Part shown: positions 40,726 through 48,939 of the stretch, piece after piece
Layout of the letters: every line of letters starts with the position of its first letter
Numbering within the stretch: position 1 is the first letter of the stretch
Position numbers and translations under genes: made by a program
The notes under the pieces: model-generated
What the model saw: only the letters and a program-made list of their open reading frames with translations
Told to the model about the DNA's origin: nothing
Database searches by the model: none
From: DASQBT01 sp049578545
GTDB lineage: Bacteria > Pseudomonadota > Gammaproteobacteria > Burkholderiales > Thiobacillaceae
Length of the DNA stretch: 64,000 bases
Reading direction: 5' to 3'
Assembly (NCBI GenBank): GCA_049578545.1
Contig: JBAUMF010000043.1
Span: 1 to 64,000, forward strand

Positions 40726-41892
40726 TTAGTAGCAGGCGCCGCCACCGCACTTGGACACGCGCCGGTTAATCGCGACTCCGCTGGCCGTGCGCCAGTCGCT
40801 GTTCAGCACGCGGTCCTCCATGGTCGTAGGATTGCCGTCATCCATGCGCCACTTGCCCGTTGTCCCTATCTGCGCACAGAAGCTTGAATTGATGGAAAGC
40901 GGGGTGGCCGCTGACTGGCAGGCAGCCTGCGAGGCATAGATATTGGGTGGGTCGGAAACAGACGCATTGCCGCCGCCCACATACTCGTCGCCGAGTCCAT
41001 GCAGATAATGACCGCTCTCATGCGTGAACACCCAGGCGGCGTCACTCAGTGTTGTTTGCGTGCTGCCCGATCCGCCCAGCGCAATTGACGCGCAGTCCCG
41101 GAAGGGATTCTGATGGAGGATGACGTCGCCGTCGGTCACACCGGCGATCGTCGCCGCCGTGCCAGTGAAGCTGCGCGTGCAATCCTGGGCATCCGCCCCG
41201 TCGGGGCCGGCCCAGAAATTAAACAGGTTCTTCCACAAGGTGTAGGTGTTGGCGAACTGGTCGGTCGAGTTGAAATAGGCGCCAAGCACGATGGGCTGAA
41301 TGCCATCGGTGAAGGTTTGGTAATTTCCGGCGAAATCGGCATCGGGGAAGAACCCGACATCAATCTTGTCGGCTGGCGCCGCGCCGCCCGCCGGGGTGTC
41401 GGTATGCCACCAGACCGGACGCGCCGTTTCCCACGGTATCGTAAGAATGCCAAGAATTTGCGTCTGGGTAAGGGGGGCACCCCCAGCATAGGTGATTGCG
41501 CCGGTGCTCGCCGATTTGCCGGATCCGCTGCGCGCCGATGTCGTATAGGTAATCAGTCTTTGGTCGCCCAGTTGGAGAGGGAACGAACAACTCACTGGGG
41601 CCTTGACGTTGGCGAAGGTGCAGATACGCGAGCGCGCAACCGCATTGGTGCGGCATGGCACGAGGCTGGGTGTCAGACCGCCGACCCCGGCGCAAGCGGT
41701 GAGCTCCCCTTCCACGACGTCGATGCGTATCTCTGCGACGCCGCTGTCGGTATCGCGCGCGCTGGCTGTGATCGTCGATAGGTGGGCACTGGCACGGTAG
41801 AGCGGATCGTGCAGCGCGGAGAGCGACAAGGTCCCACACCCGGTGAGCGCAGCGAGCGCCGAGAGACAGCAATAGTAGCTAACGCGTGACAT
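40726..41892 (-). CDS. Lipoprotein metallopeptidase, M64-like
   Basis: 388 residues. The signal peptide ends in the lipobox ALTGC (C19), so it is a lipoprotein. The catalytic site is FTHESGHYLHGLGDEYVGG: the HExxH zinc ligands (H291, H295) with the catalytic E292, then D302 in the extended HExxHxxGxxDEY pattern of IgA-peptidase M64 relatives. Many cysteines suggest disulfides in the periplasm or outside. The N-terminal part (ITASARDTDSGVAEIRIDV) resembles a beta-sandwich. It faces the lectin-domain gene convergently, about 740 bp away, and the two may act on the same outside target; that link is speculation. Confidence 0.85.
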   Translation of the reverse strand: MSRVSYYCCLSALAALTGCGTLSLSALHDPLYRASAHLSTITASARDTDSGVAEIRIDVVEGELTACAGVGGLTPSLVPCRTNAVARSRICTFANVKAPVSCSFPLQLGDQRLITYTTSARSGSGKSASTGAITYAGGAPLTQTQILGILTIPWETARPVWWHTDTPAGGAAPADKIDVGFFPDADFAGNYQTFTDGIQPIVLGAYFNSTDQFANTYTLWKNLFNFWAGPDGADAQDCTRSFTGTAATIAGVTDGDVILHQNPFRDCASIALGGSGSTQTTLSDAAWVFTHESGHYLHGLGDEYVGGGNASVSDPPNIYASQAACQSAATPLSINSSFCAQIGTTGKWRMDDGNPTTMEDRVLNSDWRTASGVAINRRVSKCGGGACY

Positions 41893-42441
41893 GCAAGGCC
41901 TCCTCTACTGGCGTGCTGGCGTTGACCCGACCTAGCGAAAGTAAGCTTAGGACATGCCCCTGGGTAACGCAAGGCGACCGCGATGCGCAAAAGATTTCAC
42001 CTTCCGAGTCGCGGCTAAACGGAAATACAATCAGGAATCCGGGTTGTGAAAGATGAATCGGCTGCCACTCGGTACTGCCCAAGCGAGCCGCGGACTTATG
42101 GATCAATTCGGCTAAATCGTCTTGGCCGTGAGGACGCGCTTTCCGTTGCCTATCCAACGGGCCAGGTTTTGCAGGCACGCCGACGTGCAGGTGGCTGAGC
42201 TGGAGAAAAAGACGAAAGGCGTTGATGCAGTGGTTCAGAAACGGGAACTGGAAGCTGCGGCCCGCGGATTGGGAAATCCGGCCATTGCCCCAGTCTGAAA
42301 GTGGTCTTGCGGAAATCCAGACAGCGCTGAAATAGCGCCTAGACCGAATTGTTCCTGTGTGTCCGAGCCCATAGATGCAAGTGGTCAGTGGACAGGTGAC
42401 AAGAGCCTATTCCCCATCAATAGAACCAGGAGGAAACCAAA
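41893..42441. other. Gap with short coiled-coil relic
   Basis: About 550 bp without an intact gene. A plus-strand open stretch at about 42181-42300 reads VQVAELEKKTKGVDAVVQKRELEAAARGLGNPAIAPV and then a stop. It has no start codon or ribosome site and may be the end of a lost gene. The ribosome site AGGAGG for the VOC gene lies at the right end. Confidence 0.4.
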
Positions 42442-42827
42442 ATGGACGAGCAATGCAATCGACATGGCGCATTCAGCTGGTGCGAGCAGATGACAAAGGA
42501 TGTCGCGGCGGCAAAGGCGTTTTACGGCAAACTTTTCGGCTGGGAAATGGAGGACATGCCGATGCCTGAGATGACCTACACTGTGGTCAAGGTGCGAGGC
42601 AACGGAATAGGCGGCATCATGGCCATTCCACCGAAACCCCAAGGAATGCCGCCGATGTGGGGCGCCTATGTCACCGTCGATGATGTTGATTTGACGGCGC
42701 AAGCCGCGCGACAGCTTGGGGCCAAATTATTGGTCCCGCCACAGGATGTTCCGGACGTCGGAGATCCTGCGTGATTCAGGGCCCGCAAGGCGCCACAATT
42801 GCCGCTATTACTTACGAGAAAGCCTAG
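42442..42827 (+). pseudogene. VOC-family (glyoxalase-like) gene with single-base frameshift
   Basis: The frame starts well (MDEQCNRHGAFSWCEQMTKDVAAAKAFYGKLFGWEMEDM) and follows the VOC pattern through VTVDDVDLTAQAARQLGAKLLVPPQDVPDVGD, then stops at PA. In the adjacent frame the expected ending appears: CVIQGPQGATIAAITYEKA, a normal VOC C-terminus, followed by TAG. Adding one base near 42760-42768 joins the two parts. The remaining residues include the last beta strand and a metal/substrate position, so the truncated product is probably inactive. The substrate is unknown. Confidence 0.85.
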
Positions 42828-43036
42828 CAAACCAGCTGGATCAAAGCTTGAAAGAAACCCAGCATCATTTGGACGAGTGGAGGTCAGGATGAAATCGCCG
42901 CAACTACTTGGTGTATGAGCAATGGCCGGCTCTACGAGGCGACATCGTGTCATTACACTTTGAGCTGCGCGGCCAACTTCCCCCTTACCCAACCGCACCA
43001 GCGAATCAGTACCATTGAGTATTTCTCAAACCAGAG

Positions 43037-44470
43037 CTATTCACTGACCTGCTGAGCCCAGATCAGCGCATCAAGATGCAAATTGTTGACCTGATTGCTG
43101 TCCAGCCCGATGGCTTCCGCCAGCGCGGAAATGTTTGCATCATCGGATTGCTCGCAGGCGATGGCCAGGTCCAGATAGGGTGCATACTTGCCCTGATGAT
43201 GCAGCAGCACTTCGTTAACCAGTGGGGGCAGGCTGACCTGCTTGAGCACGGCCTCCATGGGCGTGGCCAGAACGATGTCCAGCAGGGAGAACACTCCTGC
43301 CACAAACAGTTCGTCCCGCTCATCCGCGGGCAGGGAATTCTGCGCAATCAGTTCTGCGAGCCGGGCACGCACCAAGGCATTTTCCATGATCGCCCAATCC
43401 AGCCCGCGTGTCATTCCGCTGGTGAACAGCAACAGGGTAAGCCAGCGATAAAGCTTCTGCCGGCCCAGCACAATCAGCGCCTGATCCAGGCTGCCGACCT
43501 TGTTTATCAACCCCATTCCCGGCGAGTTGATGTAACGCAGCAGCTTGAAGGATAGAGCGGGGTCCTGCTTGAACAGGGCAGTCAACTCGGCCACCTCCAC
43601 ATCGCGTCGCAATTTGTTCAACAGCTCCACGATCCTGATGCGCCCCGCATCCATCCTTGGTGCGGCCCACTCTTCCCGGCTGGTAATGAAGGGTCCTTGA
43701 TAAAAGGAGAAGGGCAACCTGGCGCAGACGTTGAATTCCTCCAGGGTCTGGATGGCTGTTGCCACGAACTTCATGGCCGGGGCCAGTCCGCCCGCAGCAT
43801 CCACCTGATGTTTGATGGTCGGGATATCGTTTCCACCGATATCGATAAACAGGAAATCCGCCAGTTCCACAAAGGGCGCCATGCCCTGGGTATTCACCCC
43901 GGCGCCCTGCAAGCCAATGCGATATCCCAGCGCCTTCAGACGAGCCAGGCGGGGAAACAGGGATTCCGCATTGGCAGCAAGTTTCACGTTGGGACCCACC
44001 ACATACACTGTGCCCTGCGGCGGCAGCTTTTCCAGCAAAGGCAATTCCAGGGAACTTGCCGACACATCAATGAAGGCCAGTCGGTGCCCAAGCAACCTCT
44101 GAATATCCATGGCCTGCAGGTTGCGCAACAGCACTTCGTCATACAGGCGTTGGGTGATGGTGCTGGAGGCACGCACCCGCAGGTTGACGCCATGCCGCAA
44201 CATGAAGAAATACCCGGCCACCCTCTGGTCCTTGCCCAATACGGCCTCACGGCACACTATCGATTTGCCGCGCTGGGACTCGTCCGCGTCAGTCGGCTTG
44301 ATTTCTCCATTGGCGGGCGGGTTATTAACCTCACTCGCCAAGGGTGCAATCGCGTTCAACCTCAGGAAGGCTTCGTCTTGGCCTGACGGGGTGGCCAATG
44401 CATCAGTTCCAGCCTCTTTATGCTGACGGGCCCTGCCGCCCATAAGCATTCCAACAAGACGATTCAGCAT
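43037..44470 (-). CDS. HDOD-domain signalling protein with degenerate EAL domain
   Basis: 477 residues from the ATG at 44470 (MLNRLVGML; the frame start at 44485 lies inside its ribosome site GGAGGTGG). Residues about 70-265 have the EAL-like layout of YuxH proteins, but the signature ELL/EAL is replaced (VCREAVLGKDQRVAGYFFML), so no c-di-GMP hydrolysis is expected. Residues about 280-470 are an HDOD domain (LNKLRRDVEVAELTALFKQDPALSFKLLRYINSPGMGL, GLDWAIMENALVRARLAELIA, NEVLLHHQGKYAPYLDLAIACEQ). It probably binds partners in a c-di-GMP or stress pathway. A scrap of its 3' end is repeated at 36745-36860. Confidence 0.88.
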   Translation of the reverse strand: MLNRLVGMLMGGRARQHKEAGTDALATPSGQDEAFLRLNAIAPLASEVNNPPANGEIKPTDADESQRGKSIVCREAVLGKDQRVAGYFFMLRHGVNLRVRASSTITQRLYDEVLLRNLQAMDIQRLLGHRLAFIDVSASSLELPLLEKLPPQGTVYVVGPNVKLAANAESLFPRLARLKALGYRIGLQGAGVNTQGMAPFVELADFLFIDIGGNDIPTIKHQVDAAGGLAPAMKFVATAIQTLEEFNVCARLPFSFYQGPFITSREEWAAPRMDAGRIRIVELLNKLRRDVEVAELTALFKQDPALSFKLLRYINSPGMGLINKVGSLDQALIVLGRQKLYRWLTLLLFTSGMTRGLDWAIMENALVRARLAELIAQNSLPADERDELFVAGVFSLLDIVLATPMEAVLKQVSLPPLVNEVLLHHQGKYAPYLDLAIACEQSDDANISALAEAIGLDSNQVNNLHLDALIWAQQVSE

Positions 44471-44852
44471 CAAAACCACCTCCACGGGGAATTACCCTTT
44501 GCATTGTTTCTCAAGCCCTGCATCATGGCCTTTTCGATCTGCAGCCAACTGAAGTTAATGGTTTCCGAGGCCTGCAACGGGGCACCGTTTCCTCAGCAGA
44601 GCGTGGCGCACCCCCTAGCCAAACACTGAATCATTCGATAAGCCAGTCATTGCGAGCAATTCAGTAAGATTTCTATTTCTGGATTGCTCGTCGTTGCACT
44701 CCTCGCAAAGGCGGATTACTCAGCCTCTCCTTAACTGTCTATCGGCAAATGCCCGGAATGCTTTACTGTCGTCGATCATAATCTCTGCCTGGCAGGGTTT
44801 ATTCAGCCCGCAGAGCGCATATTCGCCCTTGCAGGCGCGGGTTAACCCACAC
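44471..44852. other. Gap between HDOD gene and 44853-45743
   Basis: About 380 bp. No gene recognised. Contains TCATTGCGAGCAATTC-like text that resembles a common dispersed proteobacterial repeat. Confidence 0.4.
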
Positions 44853-45743
44853 TCAGCCTGAAGCAAACAGTCGCCCCATTACCCGAATTTGCCTCATCCG
44901 CTCTGCATCAGCCACCTCAGGGTAAAGCGGGTAGAGCCTGTCGACCTGTGCGGGCTGAGTTTTCGCCAAAGCTTCCAGCCGATCACGCATCGCCAAAGGC
45001 AGGTTGAGCATAAGCAGGCGCGGCGCATGCAAGGCGGTGTAATCGGCGAAGGCGCCCACCTCCTCCCCCTGCCAGTGTTCTGTCCATGGCAGCGGCGGAA
45101 AATCTTCCCCCGGCCAAGACTGTGTGCCATCGAGACTGACGCCACTTCCGCTTTCTTCACGTCTAAACCACTCTGCACCCCGGCCGCGCTTATTGAGCGT
45201 GCGTTCCAGGTAATCCAGATGACGGCGCGGCTGGCCTTGCCGAGTCAACCCTGCGTCCGTAAGGCTTGCCGACTCAAACTCCCGTGATTGGCCCAGGGCC
45301 GCCTGCCATTGGGCACCGCGCATGGGCACGGCAAAACGGTCTTCACTTGCGGTTGCCAGCAAGGCGATGGGCTCGCGGGTTAGGTTATCGAGCAGCCAGC
45401 GTTCGTAGTCATCACCAGGTGGAAACGGCAACCGACTGCGGTGGCTTTGCACCGCTTCAAGCAGCGCCTCGCCTTCCGATCTCAAGGCCTGGGCATCGAG
45501 TTGGGGATTGGCCGGGAAGCGCGCCAGACCTTCCTGTTCAGACCATACCCCATAGCGGACGTAACTGCGCTCCGTCGTGTTGCGGTTGAGGCTGCCCCAG
45601 CCGGAGGGCCGATCCGCGGCGAGCTGCAGTTCCCAGTTGATTCCATCCGCGGTTAATGCCCGGCTTGATTCCCGCTCGACGATTTGGGTAATGCCCTGAA
45701 AAGGATTGACCCGTCTGATGGCGTAACAGCGGACGTCGCTCAC
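44853..45743 (-). CDS. Conserved hypothetical protein downstream of the DevCAB-like exporter
   Basis: 296 residues, no signal peptide, no membrane helix. The N-terminus (RCYAIRRVNPFQGITQIVERESSRALTADGINWELQLAA) and the segment WFRREESGSGVSLDGTQSWPGEDFPPLPWTEHW look conserved, but I do not recognise a family. It is probably cytoplasmic. The start overlaps the stop of the small gene at 45740 by four bases, and that gene is next to the HlyD gene, so it is the last gene of the exporter operon. A regulatory or processing role for the exported material is possible, not shown. Confidence 0.65.
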   Translation of the reverse strand: MSDVRCYAIRRVNPFQGITQIVERESSRALTADGINWELQLAADRPSGWGSLNRNTTERSYVRYGVWSEQEGLARFPANPQLDAQALRSEGEALLEAVQSHRSRLPFPPGDDYERWLLDNLTREPIALLATASEDRFAVPMRGAQWQAALGQSREFESASLTDAGLTRQGQPRRHLDYLERTLNKRGRGAEWFRREESGSGVSLDGTQSWPGEDFPPLPWTEHWQGEEVGAFADYTALHAPRLLMLNLPLAMRDRLEALAKTQPAQVDRLYPLYPEVADAERMRQIRVMGRLFASG

Positions 45744-45928
45744 AGCCGAGCCAGTTTGTCGCGCAGGATTTCGATGATGCGATACGGCCCGTCCTGAAGC
45801 TCTGGGTCGATGACTTCGAACAGGTACTCAAGCTCGTCCAGCACGGTCTGGATTTCCTCGCGGGTGCGAAACTGGTCCATTTTCATGGCCACCTGATTGA
45901 AGTAGGCCAGCGGGTCAATGCCATGCAT
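45740..45928 (-). CDS. Small acidic hypothetical protein
   Basis: 62 residues: MHGIDPLAYFNQVAMKMDQFRTREEIQTVLDELEYLFEVIDPELQDGPYRIIEILRDKLARL. It is helical and charged, with no cysteines. It is short but well placed: three bases after the HlyD stop and overlapping the next gene by four bases, so coupled translation is likely. Function unknown. It may be a helper of the 44853 protein. Confidence 0.7.
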   Translation of the reverse strand: MHGIDPLAYFNQVAMKMDQFRTREEIQTVLDELEYLFEVIDPELQDGPYRIIEILRDKLARL

Positions 45929-45931
45929 GGT

Positions 45932-46996
45932 TCATCCCTTGATCAAGGAGTGAGCGCCACTCGTTCCGACAGGTGCCCTTCCAGGGGTAATTTTCACATC
46001 CACCGTCATCCCCAATTTGAAAGGCGCAGGTTGGTCCAGGCCGATTTTGACCTGCACCACCTTAAGGCCCAGATTGACCGCAGGGTCGTTGGGTTTGACC
46101 CTGCGCTCACCCGCATAATCGGCAATCTGGCTGATCCTGCCCTTGAATACCCTGCCGGGGTAGGCTTCCGAACTGATCGTCACCGGGTCGCCCAGCGCAA
46201 TGCGGCCCACGTCGGTCTCGTCCACTTCGGCATTGATCCAGATGTGCTTCATGTCGGCGATGGCCAGGATGGGAATCTCCGGTGTGACGCCTTCCCCTTC
46301 ATCCAGGTAGCGCTTGATGACGGTGCCGGCGATGGGCGAGCGAAGCAGGGTCTTGTCAAGCAGCTGGCGGCTCTGTTCCAGGTTGGCCAGGGCCAGGGCA
46401 ACCTGGTCGCGGCTGACCTTGACGGTTTCTGCCCTTGGCCCGGCCTCAAGCAGCTGTTTCTGCTGCCTGGCCGCCTCCGCCTGAGCCTGCGCCTGTTTCA
46501 TGTCCCGTTCACGTTCATCGAGCGCGGCGGGCGAAATCATGCCACGCGCCTGCAGGTCCTTGTAGCGCTGGTACTGCCGCTCGGCTTCCTGCTGCGCTGC
46601 GGTGGCGCTTTCAAGCGCGGCAGCCGCCTGGCGGATTTCCTCGCGCCGTGACCCAGCGAGCAGGTCCTTGAGCTGACTTTCTGATACCGCCAGCTGACGC
46701 CGTCCTGCTTCCACCTGGGCACGCAAGTCGGAATTGTCCAGCTCGACCACCAGTTGCCCCTTTGTCACCGCGTCACCTTCCTGCACCAGAATTCTTGCCA
46801 CCTTGCCGTTCAGTTCCCCGGTGCCCAGATTGATATCGTAACCCGGCATGGTTTCAACCTTGCCCTCCGCCGCCACGTAGCGCGGTACGGAAACAGAAAG
46901 CGCAGGACCGGCAGAGCGGCGCTTTTCCAGTTGGTAGGTCATGAACGCACCAATGGCCAGCACAACCAGCAGCAAGGGGACGAGAAATCGCTTCAT
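45932..46996 (-). CDS. HlyD-type membrane fusion protein (DevB-like)
   Basis: 354 residues. An N-terminal membrane helix (FLVPLLLVVLAIGAFMTYQLE) is followed by a periplasmic adaptor. The lipoyl-like half (YDINLGTGELNGKVARILVQEGDAVTKGQLVVELDN) is next, then a long coiled-coil of alternating Gln/Glu/Ala (about 100-200), the second lipoyl half (LLRSPIAGTVIKRYLDEGEGVTP) and beta barrel (WINAEVDETDVGRIALGDPVTI). It links an inner-membrane ABC exporter to the outer membrane. The start overlaps the ATPase stop by four bases. The three-gene order permease, ATPase, adaptor resembles the DevBCA exporters. Confidence 0.9.
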   Translation of the reverse strand: MKRFLVPLLLVVLAIGAFMTYQLEKRRSAGPALSVSVPRYVAAEGKVETMPGYDINLGTGELNGKVARILVQEGDAVTKGQLVVELDNSDLRAQVEAGRRQLAVSESQLKDLLAGSRREEIRQAAAALESATAAQQEAERQYQRYKDLQARGMISPAALDERERDMKQAQAQAEAARQQKQLLEAGPRAETVKVSRDQVALALANLEQSRQLLDKTLLRSPIAGTVIKRYLDEGEGVTPEIPILAIADMKHIWINAEVDETDVGRIALGDPVTISSEAYPGRVFKGRISQIADYAGERRVKPNDPAVNLGLKVVQVKIGLDQPAPFKLGMTVDVKITPGRAPVGTSGAHSLIKG

Positions 46997-47670
46997 GATT
47001 TGATTCTACCGTCTTCCAGCTCCACCACCCGGTGAGCCTGGACCTCGGCCTTGGGGTCGTGGCTGACGATGGCAATGGCCTTGCCGGATTGTTCTGCGAG
47101 TCCGCGCAACAGGGAGAGCACATCCTGACCGGTACGGGAATCCAGGTTGGCGGTAGGCTCGTCCGCCAAAATGATGGGTGGGTCACCGGCCAGGGCACGA
47201 GCCAGCGCAGTGCGCTGCTTTTCGCCGCCGCTGAGGTCTGCGGGGTAAAGGTGAGCACGTTTGGCCAGTCCAACCTGATCGAGCAGCCGCAAGGCGCGGT
47301 CACGAGCCCGACGCCTGTCTCCATCCTTGAGCCTGAGCACCAGTTCAACATTCTCCTGCGTGGTCAGCGAGGGAAACAGATTGAAGGACTGAAACACGAA
47401 GCCGATGTACTGTCGGCGGATCTCGGGCAACTGTTTCTCCGACAGGCCGCTCACGCTTTGTCCCTCGACGCGGATCTCGCCCGCCGTTGGCCGCATGATG
47501 CAGCCCATCATGGATAGCAGCGTAGTCTTGCCAGAACCTGAAGGGCCCATGATCAGCAACACTTCGCCTGGACTGAGGCTGAGGCTGACAGCATCCACCG
47601 CCACCACCCGCGTATCGCCTTCACCATAAACCTTGCTGACCTTGTTCGCTTCGAGGATTGGCATCGTCAT
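46993..47670 (-). CDS. ABC transporter ATP-binding protein (DevA/MacB/LolD type)
   Basis: 225 residues. Walker A is GPSGSGKTTLL, the Q-loop is YIGFVFQSFNLFP, the signature is LSGGEKQRTALARAL, Walker B is PPIILADEPTANLD and the switch histidine is IVSHDPKAEVQAHR. The FNLFPSLTTQENV block is typical of the LolD/MacB/DevA branch, which works with FtsX-fold permeases. It powers the export of lipids, lipoproteins or peptides. The ATG overlaps the stop of the permease (TGATG), and the end overlaps the HlyD gene by four bases. Confidence 0.93.
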   Translation of the reverse strand: MTMPILEANKVSKVYGEGDTRVVAVDAVSLSLSPGEVLLIMGPSGSGKTTLLSMMGCIMRPTAGEIRVEGQSVSGLSEKQLPEIRRQYIGFVFQSFNLFPSLTTQENVELVLRLKDGDRRRARDRALRLLDQVGLAKRAHLYPADLSGGEKQRTALARALAGDPPIILADEPTANLDSRTGQDVLSLLRGLAEQSGKAIAIVSHDPKAEVQAHRVVELEDGRIKS

Positions 47671-48809
47671 CAGGCTTTGAATACAGAGACCGGATCAAGC
47701 CGGTGCACCCTGGCCACCGAAAACCAGGCCGAAGCGAGACACATGGAAAAGATTGAGACAAATAATCCTGCAAACAGCGTGGGACTGAGATAAAGCGGAA
47801 CACCGGCACTTTCGATGCCGCTGCGCATGAGCAGCACCACAATCACCCCTGACAGGTAACCTGCCACCGCACTGAATCCCGCCTGGGCAAAGATGGCCTG
47901 ATCGATTTCCTGGTTGCGCGCGCCAATCGCCTTGAGCGTGCCATATTCGCGCAGGTGCTCGAGGGTGCTGGCATAGATGGTCTGGCCGACAATGGTACCG
48001 CCGATGATCAGTGCCAGTGCGGCCGTGATGAAAAACGCCATGCCCATGCCGGTCTGGACCGTCCAGTACATGATGGTCTTGCGGATGAATTCATCCCTGG
48101 TGAAGACATCGTTGTCCTTGAGCTTGTCGCGCAGATAATGAACAACTGCATCCTGATCGGCAGGATTCCTGAGCTTGACGACGATGTAACAGGTCAGGTC
48201 TGACCAGCCTGCTTCGGCGAACATGCGGTTCATCTCGTTGTAGGAGAGAAAGACCAGAGGAATGGTGGTGAAGCTCTTGATGCCCTCGGACAGCCCCACC
48301 AGTTTGAAGGGATGCTCGCGAATGAATGTGACTTCCCACCGCGTGCCCGTTTGCAAATGGCCGAGGCGCTGTTCCGAGGTCTTGTCGATGATCATGTAGC
48401 GTCCGCCCTTCACATCAGTCGGACTGCCCTCGATCAGATTCCAGGGTCCGCCCACGCCGGTGTCCGGATTGTAGCCAATGAACTGCACCTGCTCGCGCCC
48501 GCCATTGGCCAGCTTGATGAAACCATAGTTAAGCAGGATCTTTTCCGCCCACTCCACCTGCTGCAGGCCACGCACGGTATCGATGCGCTGCGATGGAAAC
48601 GGCAGGGCGAAATCGAAAGACTGCACATTCTTGGAGGCCACCCAGATGTCCCCATCGGTGTGACGCAATACCGAAGTGGCATTACCCATCATTCCCAGAT
48701 AGATGGCCACTTCCACCAATGCCAGCACCACGGAGATGGTAATGCCGATGAGCGTGATGAGCAGACGCATTTTCTGGTGGAAAAGCATCTTCATCGCCAG
48801 CCAGTACAT
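47670..48809 (-). CDS. ABC permease of the FtsX/DevC family
   Basis: 379 residues. The N-terminal helix (KMRLLITLIGITISVVLALVEVAIYLG) leads to a large periplasmic domain (about 45-255). Three further helices complete the typical FtsX core (GMAFFITAALALIIGGTIVGQTIYASTLEHLREYGTLKAIGARNQEI, GFSAVAGYLSGVIVVLLMRSG, LFAGLFVSIFSMCLASAWFSV). The ending RVHRLDPVSVFKA matches MacB/DevC permeases. It is the first gene of the exporter operon; the upstream gap of about 130 bp should hold the promoter. The exported compound cannot be read from the sequence. Confidence 0.9.
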   Translation of the reverse strand: MYWLAMKMLFHQKMRLLITLIGITISVVLALVEVAIYLGMMGNATSVLRHTDGDIWVASKNVQSFDFALPFPSQRIDTVRGLQQVEWAEKILLNYGFIKLANGGREQVQFIGYNPDTGVGGPWNLIEGSPTDVKGGRYMIIDKTSEQRLGHLQTGTRWEVTFIREHPFKLVGLSEGIKSFTTIPLVFLSYNEMNRMFAEAGWSDLTCYIVVKLRNPADQDAVVHYLRDKLKDNDVFTRDEFIRKTIMYWTVQTGMGMAFFITAALALIIGGTIVGQTIYASTLEHLREYGTLKAIGARNQEIDQAIFAQAGFSAVAGYLSGVIVVLLMRSGIESAGVPLYLSPTLFAGLFVSIFSMCLASAWFSVARVHRLDPVSVFKA

Positions 48810-48939
48810 GGTCCCCCTCCAGGCAAAATTGAAACTATGCAGATTTTGTCATCGCGCAAGCCGCAGGGGCCCGCGACGATCCGGCCTTGTCAAATTTCGA
48901 GCTTGCCGTTTCATGGGCCATCATGCAGCCCTCCATGTC

